Both the position numbers and the translations under genes were made by a program. This document shows, piece after piece, positions 28,894 through 37,349 of a stretch of 64,000 nucleotides of DNA (position 1 is the first letter of the stretch; each line of letters starts with the position of its first letter). The DNA comes from Acidobacteriota bacterium (GTDB lineage Bacteria; Acidobacteriota; Vicinamibacteria; Vicinamibacterales; UBA2999), in the NCBI GenBank assembly GCA_018000455.1, contig JAGNJW010000021.1, positions 1-64,000 on the forward strand, given 5' to 3'. The notes under the pieces were generated by a model. It did not search any database and was not told the origin of the DNA. It saw only the letters and a list, made by a program, of their open reading frames with translations.

Positions 28894-29612
28894 GCGGCCA
28901 CGATCCATCGACCCCGGCGCCAGACGACGTGCACGCCTACTGCCGTGAGGTCGAAGCGTATCTGTGCCGCAGAAACGACGGACACCTCATCCGCGTGGTG
29001 GGTCCGGCGTTCGACATGGTGAAGGGTTGGGCGGAGCAGGGCATCCCGCTGACGCTCGTCCGCGAGGCGATCGACCGCGTGGTCGAGCGCGCCGAGAAGA
29101 AGACGACCCGGCGGCGGCCGGTCCGTATCGAGTTCTGCGACGCCGAGGTGCTCGACGGCTACGAGCGCTGGCGGCGCGCCGTCGGCGTGGCGCTGGCCGA
29201 TCCGCCACCCGCGAGCGGGCCCAGGCGCGGCTCCCTGCACGCGCACGTGGAGCGGGTGGCCGGGCAGCTGGCGGCGGTCGTCGGGAGCGAGCGGGCGCCC
29301 GCGAGCCTGCAGGCGGCGGCGAAGGCCGCCCTGACGTCGCTCGATGCCGTGCTGGCCGCCAGCCCGACCGCGCGCGGCTCTGCCCGCGATGCCTTGATGG
29401 CGACGCTCGCCGATATCGACCGCTCGCTCGTCGACGAAGCGACACGGACGCTGCCGTCCGACCGCCTGGCGGCCCTGAGCGCGGAGGCGGCCGGCGAGCT
29501 CGCGGCGTTTCGCGGACGCCTGCAGTCCGGGCAGTGGGAGTCGGCCGTCGCCGCCGCGCGCGCGCGGCTCGTCCGCGCCGCGCTCGGGATGCCGGCCGTG
29601 AGGTTCGATTGA
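28890..29612 (+). CDS. hypothetical protein, helical, next to birA
   Basis: 240 aa, all-helical by composition. The N-terminal block HAYCREVEAYLCRRNDGHLI and EQGIPLTLVREAIDRVVERAE resembles a small compact helical domain, and residues 110-240 look like a long alanine-rich helical bundle. No family is recognised. Conserved position between birA and an RNA methyltransferase with ATGA overlaps on both sides indicates tight co-expression with that operon. Confidence 0.7.
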   Translation: MSGHDPSTPAPDDVHAYCREVEAYLCRRNDGHLIRVVGPAFDMVKGWAEQGIPLTLVREAIDRVVERAEKKTTRRRPVRIEFCDAEVLDGYERWRRAVGVALADPPPASGPRRGSLHAHVERVAGQLAAVVGSERAPASLQAAAKAALTSLDAVLAASPTARGSARDALMATLADIDRSLVDEATRTLPSDRLAALSAEAAGELAAFRGRLQSGQWESAVAAARARLVRAALGMPAVRFD

Positions 29613-30871
29613 CACCGGCCCCCGGCGCGCTCGTCACCCTCGCCGTCGAACGCCCCGCCGTGGGCGGGCGGATGATCGCGCGGCACGACGGCGCCATCGT
29701 GCTCGTGGCCGGTGCGATCCCCGGCGAACGTGTGGTGGCGCGCATCGAGCGCGTACACCGACGTACGGTCTTCGCCCGCACGGTAGAGGTGCTCGACGCG
29801 TCGTCCGACCGCGTGGAGGTGGATGACGGCCTGGCCTGCGGCGGGCACGTGCTGGCGCACATCAGCGCCGCCCGCCAGGCCACGCTCAAGGCCGAGATGG
29901 TCGTCGACGCGTTCCGGCGGCTCGGTCGCCTCGACGTCGGCGCCGTGCCGGTGGCGACGGGAGCGGCGGATGGCTATCGCACGCGGGCTCGCGTGCACGT
30001 GCGGGGCGGTCGCTGGGGCTTCTTCGAGGAGGGCACGCACGCGCTCTGCGACATCGCGCAGGCGCGTCAGCTCACGAGCCAGAGTGCGGCCATTCTCGAC
30101 CGTCTCTGCGCCGCGCTCGGCGCCGAGCCGCGAGGCGTGGCAGAAGTGGAGTGGGCAGAATCAATCGACGGCCACCGCCGGGTGGCGCACGTCGCCTGGA
30201 GCGGCTCCGTCGGGCCACGCGGCCTGACCCCTTTCGAGGGGCTCGACGGCGCGTCATGGAGCGATGGGGCCGGCGCTGCCGGTCAGGCGTGGGGGGAACC
30301 GTTCGTCGTCGAAACCCTGGCGGGTGCGGCTGGTGCCGGCGGCCCGGTGCGGGTGCGACACCACGTGCGCGCCTTCTTCCAGGGCAACCGCTTCCTGCTC
30401 CAGGGTCTGGTCGACGACGTGGTCAGACGGGTCGACGCCGCCGAGGTGGCCGATCTCTATGCCGGCGTCGGGATCTTCAGCGTCGTGCTTGCCGCCTCGG
30501 GCCATCGCGTGGAGGCCGTTGAGGGCGATGCCTTCGCGGCCGCCGACCTGCAGGTCAACGCCGCTCCAACGCCAGGCGTGCGCGCGCATCACCTGGCGGT
30601 CGAGTCGTTCGTGCGGGGAACGCGACTCGGCGCGCTCGGCGCGGTGGTGGTCGACCCACCGAGAACCGGGCTCTCGCCGGAGGTCAGCGCCGCCGTCGTC
30701 AACGCGAAGGTGCCGTGCGTCGTCTACGTGTCGTGCGATCCGGCGACGCTCGCCCGCGACGCCCGGCTGTTGGTGGACGGCGGCTATTCGCTGTCGGACC
30801 TACGAGCGCACGACCTCTTTCCGCGCACGGCCCACGTCGAGACCGTGCTCACGCTCACCCACACCGGCTAG
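29609..30871 (+). CDS. class I SAM-dependent 5-methyluridine RNA methyltransferase (RlmD/TrmA family)
   Basis: 420 aa. An N-terminal TRAM OB-fold (about residues 1-60) is followed by the SAM-binding Rossmann domain (VADLYAGVGIFSVVLAASG) and the catalytic block DPPRTGLSPEV plus VSCDPATLARD with the nucleophile Cys. The cluster cysteines of RlmD are not obvious, so specificity (tRNA U54 or rRNA U1939/U747) cannot be fixed. TTG 29609 overlaps the preceding stop; the start codon is uncertain because the frame is open further upstream. It converges with the C26 peptidase gene, the stops overlapping by a few bases. Confidence 0.85.
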   Translation: MTPAPGALVTLAVERPAVGGRMIARHDGAIVLVAGAIPGERVVARIERVHRRTVFARTVEVLDASSDRVEVDDGLACGGHVLAHISAARQATLKAEMVVDAFRRLGRLDVGAVPVATGAADGYRTRARVHVRGGRWGFFEEGTHALCDIAQARQLTSQSAAILDRLCAALGAEPRGVAEVEWAESIDGHRRVAHVAWSGSVGPRGLTPFEGLDGASWSDGAGAAGQAWGEPFVVETLAGAAGAGGPVRVRHHVRAFFQGNRFLLQGLVDDVVRRVDAAEVADLYAGVGIFSVVLAASGHRVEAVEGDAFAAADLQVNAAPTPGVRAHHLAVESFVRGTRLGALGAVVVDPPRTGLSPEVSAAVVNAKVPCVVYVSCDPATLARDARLLVDGGYSLSDLRAHDLFPRTAHVETVLTLTHTG

Positions 30872-31551
30872 GAGGGGCGCCGGCAGGCCTCGACGAAGCC
30901 TTCAAAAAGCGCCCGGAATTCACCAGTGCGCCAGAAATTCTCGGGGTGCCACTGCACGCCCAGGCAGAAGGCGCCAGGGCGCTCGATGGCTTCGATGACG
31001 CCGTCGGGAGCGGTGGCCACGACCTCGAGTCCTTTGCCGATATGCTTCACGGCCTGGTGATGCCGGCTGTTGACCTGGCAGCTCTCGTTGTCGACGAGCT
31101 TGTCGCGCATGAGCGTCGAGAAGCGCGAGCCGGTCGTGGCCCACACCTCGTGAGCCAGCGCGTAGCGCGGCTCCCGCACGTCGTGAGGCACGGCGCCGTT
31201 CACCTCGGTGGGGATGTCCTGCACGAGGTCGCCGCCGAAAGCGACGTTCAGCACTTGCATGCCGCGGCAGATGGCAAAGACCGGCTTGCCCGCCTCGAGG
31301 ACGGCGCGGACGAGCGCGATCTCGAAGGCGTCGCGGCCGGGTTCGGCTGCCTCGTAGCCCGCGCCGGGCGTGGCGCCGTACAGCGCCGGGTCGAGGTCGC
31401 CGCCGCCGGTGAGCATGAGACCGTCGGCTTTCGCCACGATGCCGGCGATCTCGTCGCTCAAGGTGAGCTCGAGCGGCGTTGCTCCGGCCCGACGTACCGA
31501 CTCCAGGTAGTCGGACATCTGCCGGCAGGGCGTCAGAGCGATAGTGGGCAT
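30868..31551 (-). CDS. class I glutamine amidotransferase-like peptidase C26 (gamma-glutamyl hydrolase type)
   Basis: 227 aa. The catalytic Cys95 lies in FAICRGMQVLN, with a downstream His-x-Glu-like pair in GVQWHPE, the hallmark of C26 enzymes such as PuuD, which hydrolyse gamma-glutamyl-GABA or related gamma-glutamyl amides. The NSRHHQAVK segment is also typical. The actual substrate is not known. It lies 13 bp downstream of argS on the same strand. Start is ATG 31551. Confidence 0.88.
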   Translation of the reverse strand: MPTIALTPCRQMSDYLESVRRAGATPLELTLSDEIAGIVAKADGLMLTGGGDLDPALYGATPGAGYEAAEPGRDAFEIALVRAVLEAGKPVFAICRGMQVLNVAFGGDLVQDIPTEVNGAVPHDVREPRYALAHEVWATTGSRFSTLMRDKLVDNESCQVNSRHHQAVKHIGKGLEVVATAPDGVIEAIERPGAFCLGVQWHPENFWRTGEFRALFEGFVEACRRPS

Positions 31552-31564
31552 GGCGCTCAGTGTG

Positions 31565-33601
31565 CTACATACGGGTCGGCACGTCGATGCCCATCGTCAC
31601 GAGCGCCGCCGTGAGTTGCCGACGCACGTAGCCGAGCGCCCCGGCTCGCCACAGCCTGACGGCGTGGCGTTCTTCGCCCAGCACCGGCAATGCGTGGTAT
31701 ACGGCGTTGAAGCCTTGGGCGAGGCTGAAGGCATACTTGGCCAGCGCCGCGAACTCGAGCGTGCGGACGCAGCCGTCCACCACGTCGTCAAGCTTGGCCG
31801 CGTCGAGGACCAGCGACCAGAGACGGTCGGCGCCCTCGTCACCCGACAGCGCCGTCGGCTGATGCGAGCCCAGGGAGGCGGCGATGTCGGCGTCGCCGAG
31901 GCCGTCTCTGTCGCGCAGCTTCTGGAAGATGTTGTTAGCGCGCACGACGGCGTACTGCAGGTAGGGACCGCTCTCGCCCTCGAAGCTCAGAGCCTCGTCG
32001 ATGTCGAAGGCGATGACCTTGGTGCGCGAGAACTTCACCATGAAGTAGCGCACCGCGGCGACACCGACCCGCTCGGCCGTCTGCCGGGCGTCGGCGGCCG
32101 GCAGTTCGGGGTTGCGGCGCACGACCTCGCCGAGAGCCTTGTCGATCATCCGGTCCAGCAGGTCGTCGGCCTTGACCCCAAGGCCCTTGCGGCCCGACAC
32201 CTCGACGAACGGCTTGGCGGCTTCCTCCGATCCGGCCGGAGGCGCGCACCCCAACTCGCGCGCGGTGGCGTGCGAGAGGGCCACCATCTCGTAGGAGAAG
32301 TGCGTGTGCAACCGCGCCGCGTCGGGGTGTCCGGCCACGGCGAGCGCCTGCTTCAGCAGCTGCTGCAGGTAGGCCTGCCGCACGTCGATGACGTTCACCG
32401 TCGCAGTCGCCGCGCCGAAGGACGGATGCGGCTCGACGGCTTCCTCGGCCCGGCTCGTCGTGGCCCACAGCGTGTCTCCGTTCAGACGCGTGGCGAACTT
32501 GCGGTAGCGGAAGTCGCGGCCAAGGACGCCCAGTTTCCAGAACTGGTAGGCCATGTCCTTGCCGACATAGGTGACCGTGCCGTTCGAACGCACGATCACT
32601 TTCTCACGCGGTTCCTCGTCGTCGGCCGCCTCCGCGGCCTCGTCCGCGGCCTCGTCCGGTGGCGGCCCGGTGTCGGCGGGTACGCCGCCGTCGTCGTCGA
32701 TGGTCATCACCCAACAGCCGGCCAGCTTCCCCTTGGTCTGCAGGAAGACGGCGCCCTTGGCCTTGAGCAAGTCGAAGGCTTTGGACCAGAACTGCAAGCG
32801 GAGGATGTCGCCCTCCCAGGTGAGCAGTTCGTAGTCGATGCCGAGACGGCCCATCGTCACCAGGTGCGTGCGGACGATTCGTTCGGCGACGAACGCGCCG
32901 ATGGCGGCCGAGGGGTCGGTCGCGTGCTCGATCTCGTGGAGTGTTTCGGCACGCAGCGCCAGGCGGGTTCCGTCCTGCTGGTACCACTCGGTCACGCGGG
33001 CGTAGAGATCCCAGCAGTGGTAATCGAAGCGGGTAGACTCGGCGAGAGCGATGACCTGGGCCAGGTCGAGACGCTCGATGTGTCTGAGACCAACGACGAC
33101 GTCGGCGACCTGCACGCCGGTGTCGTCGATGTAGTTCTGCACTTCGACCGGCGTGCCGCGCAGCCTGAGCGCCCGCACCAGCGTGTCACCGAGGCAGGCG
33201 TTCCGCAGGTGACCGATGTGCGCCGCCTTGTTGGGGTTGATGGCGGTGTGCTCGACGATGGTCTTGCCGCCGCGTGGCTGGGGCACGGCTTGGTCGGAGA
33301 GGCGCGCCGTGAGGAACGCGCCGCGGTCGAGGAACACGTTGAGGTAGCCGTTTGGCGCTGCCGACACCGACGTCACGCCGTCGATCGGGCCGAGCGCCGT
33401 CGCCAGCTCCTGGGCGATGACGCGGGGCGCCTTGCGGAGCTCGCGCGCCAGTTCGAAAGCCACCGGCGATCCCACGTCACCGAAGTCGCGGTTGGGCGGG
33501 GTTTCGAGCGGGATGGCTGCGGCGTCGCGGTCGACCGCGTATTGAGTGGACAGTGCGGTGCGAATGGCGAAGCGCAGGCGGTCGTAGAGCGGCAACATCA
33601 T
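31565..33601 (-). CDS. argS: arginine--tRNA ligase
   Basis: 678 aa class Id synthetase. The tRNA-binding N-terminal domain (residues 1-110), the HIGH motif in NKAAHIGHLRNACLGDT, the catalytic region, and the anticodon-binding C-terminal domain are present. As in many ArgRS the KMSKS loop is degenerate, here GRKGLGVKADDLLD. An acidic Asp/Glu/Pro insertion at about residues 303-333 makes the protein about 100 aa longer than usual. ATG 33601 or 33598; both are right next to a minus-strand -10 box. Confidence 0.95.
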   Translation of the reverse strand: MMLPLYDRLRFAIRTALSTQYAVDRDAAAIPLETPPNRDFGDVGSPVAFELARELRKAPRVIAQELATALGPIDGVTSVSAAPNGYLNVFLDRGAFLTARLSDQAVPQPRGGKTIVEHTAINPNKAAHIGHLRNACLGDTLVRALRLRGTPVEVQNYIDDTGVQVADVVVGLRHIERLDLAQVIALAESTRFDYHCWDLYARVTEWYQQDGTRLALRAETLHEIEHATDPSAAIGAFVAERIVRTHLVTMGRLGIDYELLTWEGDILRLQFWSKAFDLLKAKGAVFLQTKGKLAGCWVMTIDDDGGVPADTGPPPDEAADEAAEAADDEEPREKVIVRSNGTVTYVGKDMAYQFWKLGVLGRDFRYRKFATRLNGDTLWATTSRAEEAVEPHPSFGAATATVNVIDVRQAYLQQLLKQALAVAGHPDAARLHTHFSYEMVALSHATARELGCAPPAGSEEAAKPFVEVSGRKGLGVKADDLLDRMIDKALGEVVRRNPELPAADARQTAERVGVAAVRYFMVKFSRTKVIAFDIDEALSFEGESGPYLQYAVVRANNIFQKLRDRDGLGDADIAASLGSHQPTALSGDEGADRLWSLVLDAAKLDDVVDGCVRTLEFAALAKYAFSLAQGFNAVYHALPVLGEERHAVRLWRAGALGYVRRQLTAALVTMGIDVPTRM

Positions 33602-33614
33602 GATGTGACAGACG

Positions 33615-33620
33615 ATCCTA
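33615..33620 (-). promoter_or_regulatory. -10 box of argS
   Basis: TAGGAT on the minus strand, 13 bases from ATG 33601. The leader would be about 5-7 nt. Confidence 0.35.
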
Positions 33621-33724
33621 GCGGCAACGGTGGGGCGGCGGCTAGAGACGGCGCGGGCCGCCGGTTGGACAAGGCTTCGGCCACTGGGATACGCTCCACG
33701 GCGCCGCCGAATGCCCGGTCAGTT

Positions 33725-34315
33725 TTACAGCGCCGCGTGGTGGGTCGCAAGACGGAGATCGTCGGGCGTGTTGACGTTGAGCAGCAGCCGCCCGTCAGGG
33801 TCGTACGCCGACAACTCCGCGTCTGGCACCGCGCGCACGATCAGATCCTCCAGCGCCTCGGTGACGCGCCACTGCCCCCGATCGATGCGCGCCTTGAGGC
33901 GAGGTGCCACGTCCCGATGGTAGACCGCACACAACGGCTGCCAGCGTCCCTTCGGCTGCGGCACGATGGCCTCGGCTTCGGCGCGCCACCCCACGAGCGC
34001 ACCCAACAAGGCAGCGCTGACGAATGGCAGATCGCCGGCGACGACCAGCACGTACGGCGTCGGCGCGCAGGCCACGGCCGTGTAGAGCGCGCCCAGCGCG
34101 CCTGCGTCGACGAGATCCGGCACCACCTCGTAGGGCAGATCGGCGTAGGGGGACGGATCGGACGCGATGAGCCGCGGAATCACGCCGAGCGTGGCCAGCG
34201 CGCTGACCTGGCGCGCGAGAATGGTCTGTCCTCCCACTTCGACGAGCGGCTTGGTGCGGCCGTCGAGCCGTCGTCCGCGGCCCCCGGCCAGCACCGCGGC
34301 AGACCACGATGGCAT
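33725..34315 (-). CDS. mobA: molybdenum cofactor guanylyltransferase
   Basis: 196 aa nucleotidyltransferase with the LAGG-R-GRR...TKPLVEVGG N-terminal signature and VVAGDLPFVS for metal and nucleotide binding. MobA attaches GMP to molybdopterin to form the bis-MGD cofactor. The NTPDDL motif lies near the end. No other moco genes are near. It is divergent from the V4R-like gene and shares a -10 region with it; ATG 34315 would be leaderless. Confidence 0.85.
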   Translation of the reverse strand: MPSWSAAVLAGGRGRRLDGRTKPLVEVGGQTILARQVSALATLGVIPRLIASDPSPYADLPYEVVPDLVDAGALGALYTAVACAPTPYVLVVAGDLPFVSAALLGALVGWRAEAEAIVPQPKGRWQPLCAVYHRDVAPRLKARIDRGQWRVTEALEDLIVRAVPDAELSAYDPDGRLLLNVNTPDDLRLATHHAAL

Positions 34316-34324
34316 CAGGTCCGT

Positions 34325-34331
34325 TACGCTA
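34325..34331. promoter_or_regulatory. shared divergent -10 (mobA / V4R-like)
   Basis: TACGCTA is nearly self-complementary: TACGCT on the plus strand (34325-34330) and TAGCGT on the minus strand (34331-34326). The start of mobA is 10 bases away and that of the opposite gene 17. Confidence 0.4.
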
Positions 34332-34347
34332 GCAGAATCCTGGCGGC

Positions 34348-34944
34348 GTGGCGATGATCGATGACGGCATCGGCCGCTTGCTGGTTGCCAGCCTTCATCA
34401 GAGCATCGGGGATGTCATGCCTGCCCGTCTCGACTACTACGAGCACTGGCTGTCGCCGATGGGCCTGCGTGAGGGGCGCTCGGGGTTGGCGCCGCTCGGT
34501 GCGGTGCTGAGTTTCCTTCGCCAGGAAGGCCAGGACACCTACGACGCCGTGATGACGGCCGCGGGACGCTCTTCGGCCGAGTGGCACTACGCCGAGGGCG
34601 GCCTGGGACGCCGGCTGTTGGCCTGGCAGCCGCGGTGGCTGCGGCGGCGGTCGGCACTGGGCAGCGCGACGCGCTTGCTACGGGCTGCCTACCATCCGCT
34701 CGTCGTCACGACCGAGGTAAGCCGCGGTCGCGGCACGGTGACTCTTGCCGGCTCCGTCTTTTGCACGGTGCGCGACACCTGGCCCTGGCCCACGTGCGGC
34801 TGGGTCGCTGCCGCGCTGGCGCGGCACCTCGAACTGCACGGCCTCGTCGCCGCCGTGCGCATCGAAACTTGCCGGGCCCAGGGCGGAGCGACCTGCACGA
34901 TCACGGTCGACTTCGAAGGGCCGGCCCCGTCGGAGCCGGCATGA
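34348..34944 (+). CDS. hypothetical protein with V4R-like C-terminus
   Basis: 198 aa soluble protein. Its last 60 residues (CTVRDTWPWPTCGWVAAALARHL...CRAQGGATCTITVDF) follow the V4R pattern, a small-molecule-binding domain with a Cys...G..C pair; this is a weak match made by eye. The N-terminal YYEHWLSPMGLREGRSGLAPLGAVLSFLRQE is unassigned. The gene runs into the TPR gene by ATGA overlap. The GTG start is at 34348; ATG 34354 is an alternative. Confidence 0.55.
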   Translation: MAMIDDGIGRLLVASLHQSIGDVMPARLDYYEHWLSPMGLREGRSGLAPLGAVLSFLRQEGQDTYDAVMTAAGRSSAEWHYAEGGLGRRLLAWQPRWLRRRSALGSATRLLRAAYHPLVVTTEVSRGRGTVTLAGSVFCTVRDTWPWPTCGWVAAALARHLELHGLVAAVRIETCRAQGGATCTITVDFEGPAPSEPA

Positions 34945-36572
34945 GCGGGCGTCAGGCCGTCCTCGCCGTCGTGCTCGCCGTGGCGGCCGCCACGGCAGCC
35001 GCCGCGCCGTCGGCGTCGGCCGCCGCGCCGTCGGCGTCGGTGCTGGTCGTGCCGTTCGATCTCGAACGCTTCGACCAGCGCGTCGGCTGGCTGAGCGAGG
35101 GCGTCTCCGTCGGCGTGACCTCAGCCCTGGCCGCGCGCGGCGTGGACGTGGTGACGCGCGAGGAGCGGTTGGCGGCGCTCGAGCGCCTGCAGCTGCCGCC
35201 GGCCGCGGCGCTGACGCGAGCCACACTCATCAAGGTGGCCGAGCTCGTCGGAGCGACCCGCGTCGTGATGGGCAGTGTGCGCGAGGCCAATGGTACCGTC
35301 ACCATCGTCTCCCGCCGGCTCGATGTCGACGAGGCGCGTCTTGTCGAGCTGCCGCCGGTGTCGTCGCCCGCCTCGCGCCTCTTCGATGCCTTCGCCGGCA
35401 TCGTGGAGCATCTGGACCCGCCGCCCGCCACCGCCGAGTCGCGCGCTGCCGCGATTGCCCCGTCGGTGCCGGCCTTCGAACTCTATGTCCGCGGCCTGGT
35501 GGCCTCGACGCCCCAGACCCAGGAGGCGCTGCTCGCGCAAGCGCTGGCGCTGGCGCCGGGCTATCCCGAGCCGCGGCGGGCGCTGTGGAGTGCGCTGACC
35601 ACGCGCGGCGCCCACGAAGCGGCGCTCGCGACCTCCGGCGGCATTTCGGGCCGCGCCGTGCCGGACGGCGGCGCCGCGCAGTGGCGCCTGCGGGCCGCCT
35701 CGTCGCTGGTGCAACTGCGCCGCTACGACGAGGCCTTCACGCAGCTCTCGGCGCTGGCCGCGGTCAGCCGCGACGTCGCCGTGCCGGGCCTGCTCGGCGT
35801 CGTGCAGCTGCGTCGCGGCTCGACACCGCAGACGGGGCGCGGCACCTACTATTTCAACCAGGTGGTGGAACGCGACCCGACGAACGCCGACGCCTGCTTC
35901 AACCTCGGTTACGCCTACTGGCTCGACAAGGACGCGCTGGCGGCCGCGTATTGGCTGCGGGAAGCCGTGCGCCGCGATCCCGCCGACGGCGACGCGCACT
36001 TCGTGCTGGCCGCAGCGCTCGCGGCCAGCGGTGGCGGACCCGAATCGGCGCGCGAACGTGAGCTGGCGCGCCGGCTCTCGGAGCGCTGGGAGCAGGCGGG
36101 CGACTCAGCCGCGGTGCCGCGGGGGCTCGAACGGCTGCCCGAGTTCTCGCGCCCGGCTTCAGCGGTCCTCGAATCCGCCCTGAGCGCCGGCCTGCAGCGC
36201 GACCAGCAGGCGCTGGCAGCGTTTCACCTCGACGCGGCGGCACGGGCGTTCGAGCAGGGCCGCGATCCAGAGACCATTCGCCAGACGCAGCGCGTGCTGT
36301 ATCTCACACCGTACGACACGACGGCCCTGCGGCTGCTCGGCCGGGCGCAGGCGCGCAGCGGGCTGCTACAGGACGCCATCAGCGCGTTCAAGATCGCCCT
36401 GTGGAGCGCGGAGTCGGCCGGCGCACACGTCGAGCTCGGGGAATTGCTCCTGCGAGCCCACGATCCGGCCGGCGCGCTCAAAGCCGCCGAGCGCGCGCTG
36501 GCGCTCGAGCCCGACGACGCCGCGGCCGCGGATCTGGCCGTCCGGGCCCGCCAGGCGCGCGGCGGCGCGTGA
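34941..36572 (+). CDS. exported TPR-repeat protein
   Basis: 543 aa. A signal peptide (about residues 1-28) leads into SVLVVPFDLERFDQRVGWLSEGVSVGVTSALAARG, the fold typical of a CsgG/TolB-type N-terminal domain (nucleotide-free beta domain) that ends near residue 145. From about 175 to the end run tetratricopeptide helices (YYFNQVVERDPTNADACFNLGYAYWL, DAISAFKIALWSAESAGAHVELGELLLRAHD) that mediate protein contacts in the periplasm. A 21-bp exact tandem duplication at 34998-35039 encodes a repeated AAAPSAS-type unit. ATG 34941 overlaps the preceding stop. Confidence 0.75.
   Translation: MSGRQAVLAVVLAVAAATAAAAPSASAAAPSASVLVVPFDLERFDQRVGWLSEGVSVGVTSALAARGVDVVTREERLAALERLQLPPAAALTRATLIKVAELVGATRVVMGSVREANGTVTIVSRRLDVDEARLVELPPVSSPASRLFDAFAGIVEHLDPPPATAESRAAAIAPSVPAFELYVRGLVASTPQTQEALLAQALALAPGYPEPRRALWSALTTRGAHEAALATSGGISGRAVPDGGAAQWRLRAASSLVQLRRYDEAFTQLSALAAVSRDVAVPGLLGVVQLRRGSTPQTGRGTYYFNQVVERDPTNADACFNLGYAYWLDKDALAAAYWLREAVRRDPADGDAHFVLAAALAASGGGPESARERELARRLSERWEQAGDSAAVPRGLERLPEFSRPASAVLESALSAGLQRDQQALAAFHLDAAARAFEQGRDPETIRQTQRVLYLTPYDTTALRLLGRAQARSGLLQDAISAFKIALWSAESAGAHVELGELLLRAHDPAGALKAAERALALEPDDAAAADLAVRARQARGGA
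34998..35039 (+). repeat. 21-bp in-frame tandem duplication
   Basis: Two exact copies of a 21-bp unit, within the leader of the TPR protein; each encodes AAAPSAS. A slip in either direction would keep the frame and change only the linker length. Confidence 0.8.
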
Positions 36573-36578
36573 TACGCT
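36570..36578 (+). promoter_or_regulatory. extended -10 of the SPOR gene
   Basis: TGATACGCT, an extended -10 overlapping the end of the TPR gene and ending 16 bases before GTG 36595. Confidence 0.4.
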
Positions 36579-36594
36579 TTGAGAGCCCCTCGGC

Positions 36595-37296
36595 GTGTCA
36601 GACATGCCCATCTCCGACGACAGCGTTCGAGAAATCCAGTTGAGCGGGAAGCAACTCGTCTTCCTCTTCATGGCGGTCACTGTCGTGTCCGTCGTGATTT
36701 TTCTGTGCGGCGTCCTGGTTGGACGCGGCGTACAGGCACGTACGAGCATGAGCGCCGACGCGACCACGGCGTCGGTCGAAGAGACGGCTGACCCGACGGC
36801 CCCGGACGCCGCGCCACCGGAAGCGGCCCCGGCCGGTCCGACCGCGGTTCCCGACCTCGGCTATCAGGGCCGCCTCGAGTCGAACACACCTTCCCCCGAG
36901 AAGCTGGTCGAGCCGACCGATCCCCCGTTGGCGCCGCCGCCCACGACGTCGCCCTCCAGGAGCGGACCCGCGGTGCAGAACCCCGCCGCGGCTGCCGCCG
37001 CAGCGCCGCCCGCGCCGGCAGTTGCTGCGCCGGAAACGCCGAATCCCGCCTTCGCTGAACCGCGCGGCGACGGCTTCGCCATCCAGGTCGCGGCCCTGAG
37101 AGGACGCGCCGAAGCGGAAGCCGTGGCCGCACGACTCAAGGCCAAGGGCTACGCGGCCTACGTGCTGACGTCGCTTGCCGGGCAGCCCGCGGGCTTCAGG
37201 GTGCGCGTCGGCAAGTTCAAGGCCCGGGCCGAGGCGGAGAAGGTCGCCGCGAAGCTCGAACGGGAAGAGCAGTTCAAGCCCTGGATTACCCGCTAG
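36595..37296 (+). CDS. SPOR-domain membrane protein
   Basis: 233 aa. A single membrane segment (about residues 20-43, QLVFLFMAVTVVSVVIFLCG), a long Pro/Ala-rich periplasmic linker, and a C-terminal SPOR domain (from about 155, GFAIQVAALRGRAEAEAVAARLKAKGYAAYV in two parts, ending KVAAKLEREEQFKPWITR) that binds denuded septal peptidoglycan glycan. This predicts a role near the division site. The GTG at 36595 or ATG at 36604 may be used; neither has a clear Shine-Dalgarno. Confidence 0.85.
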   Translation: MSDMPISDDSVREIQLSGKQLVFLFMAVTVVSVVIFLCGVLVGRGVQARTSMSADATTASVEETADPTAPDAAPPEAAPAGPTAVPDLGYQGRLESNTPSPEKLVEPTDPPLAPPPTTSPSRSGPAVQNPAAAAAAAPPAPAVAAPETPNPAFAEPRGDGFAIQVAALRGRAEAEAVAARLKAKGYAAYVLTSLAGQPAGFRVRVGKFKARAEAEKVAAKLEREEQFKPWITR

Positions 37297-37349
37297 CCCT
37301 CCTCGCCGGCGCCCTGCTGGCGCTGTCATTTCCGCGCTACGGCCACGCC

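Noticed and set aside
31565..33601. argS as a pseudogene because KMSKS is missing
   Set aside because: A degenerate KMSKS is normal for many ArgRS; HIGH and the rest of the enzyme are intact.
31544..34357. 937-aa plus-strand frame opposite argS and mobA
   Set aside because: Same antisense artefact; it spans two genes and shows no domain.
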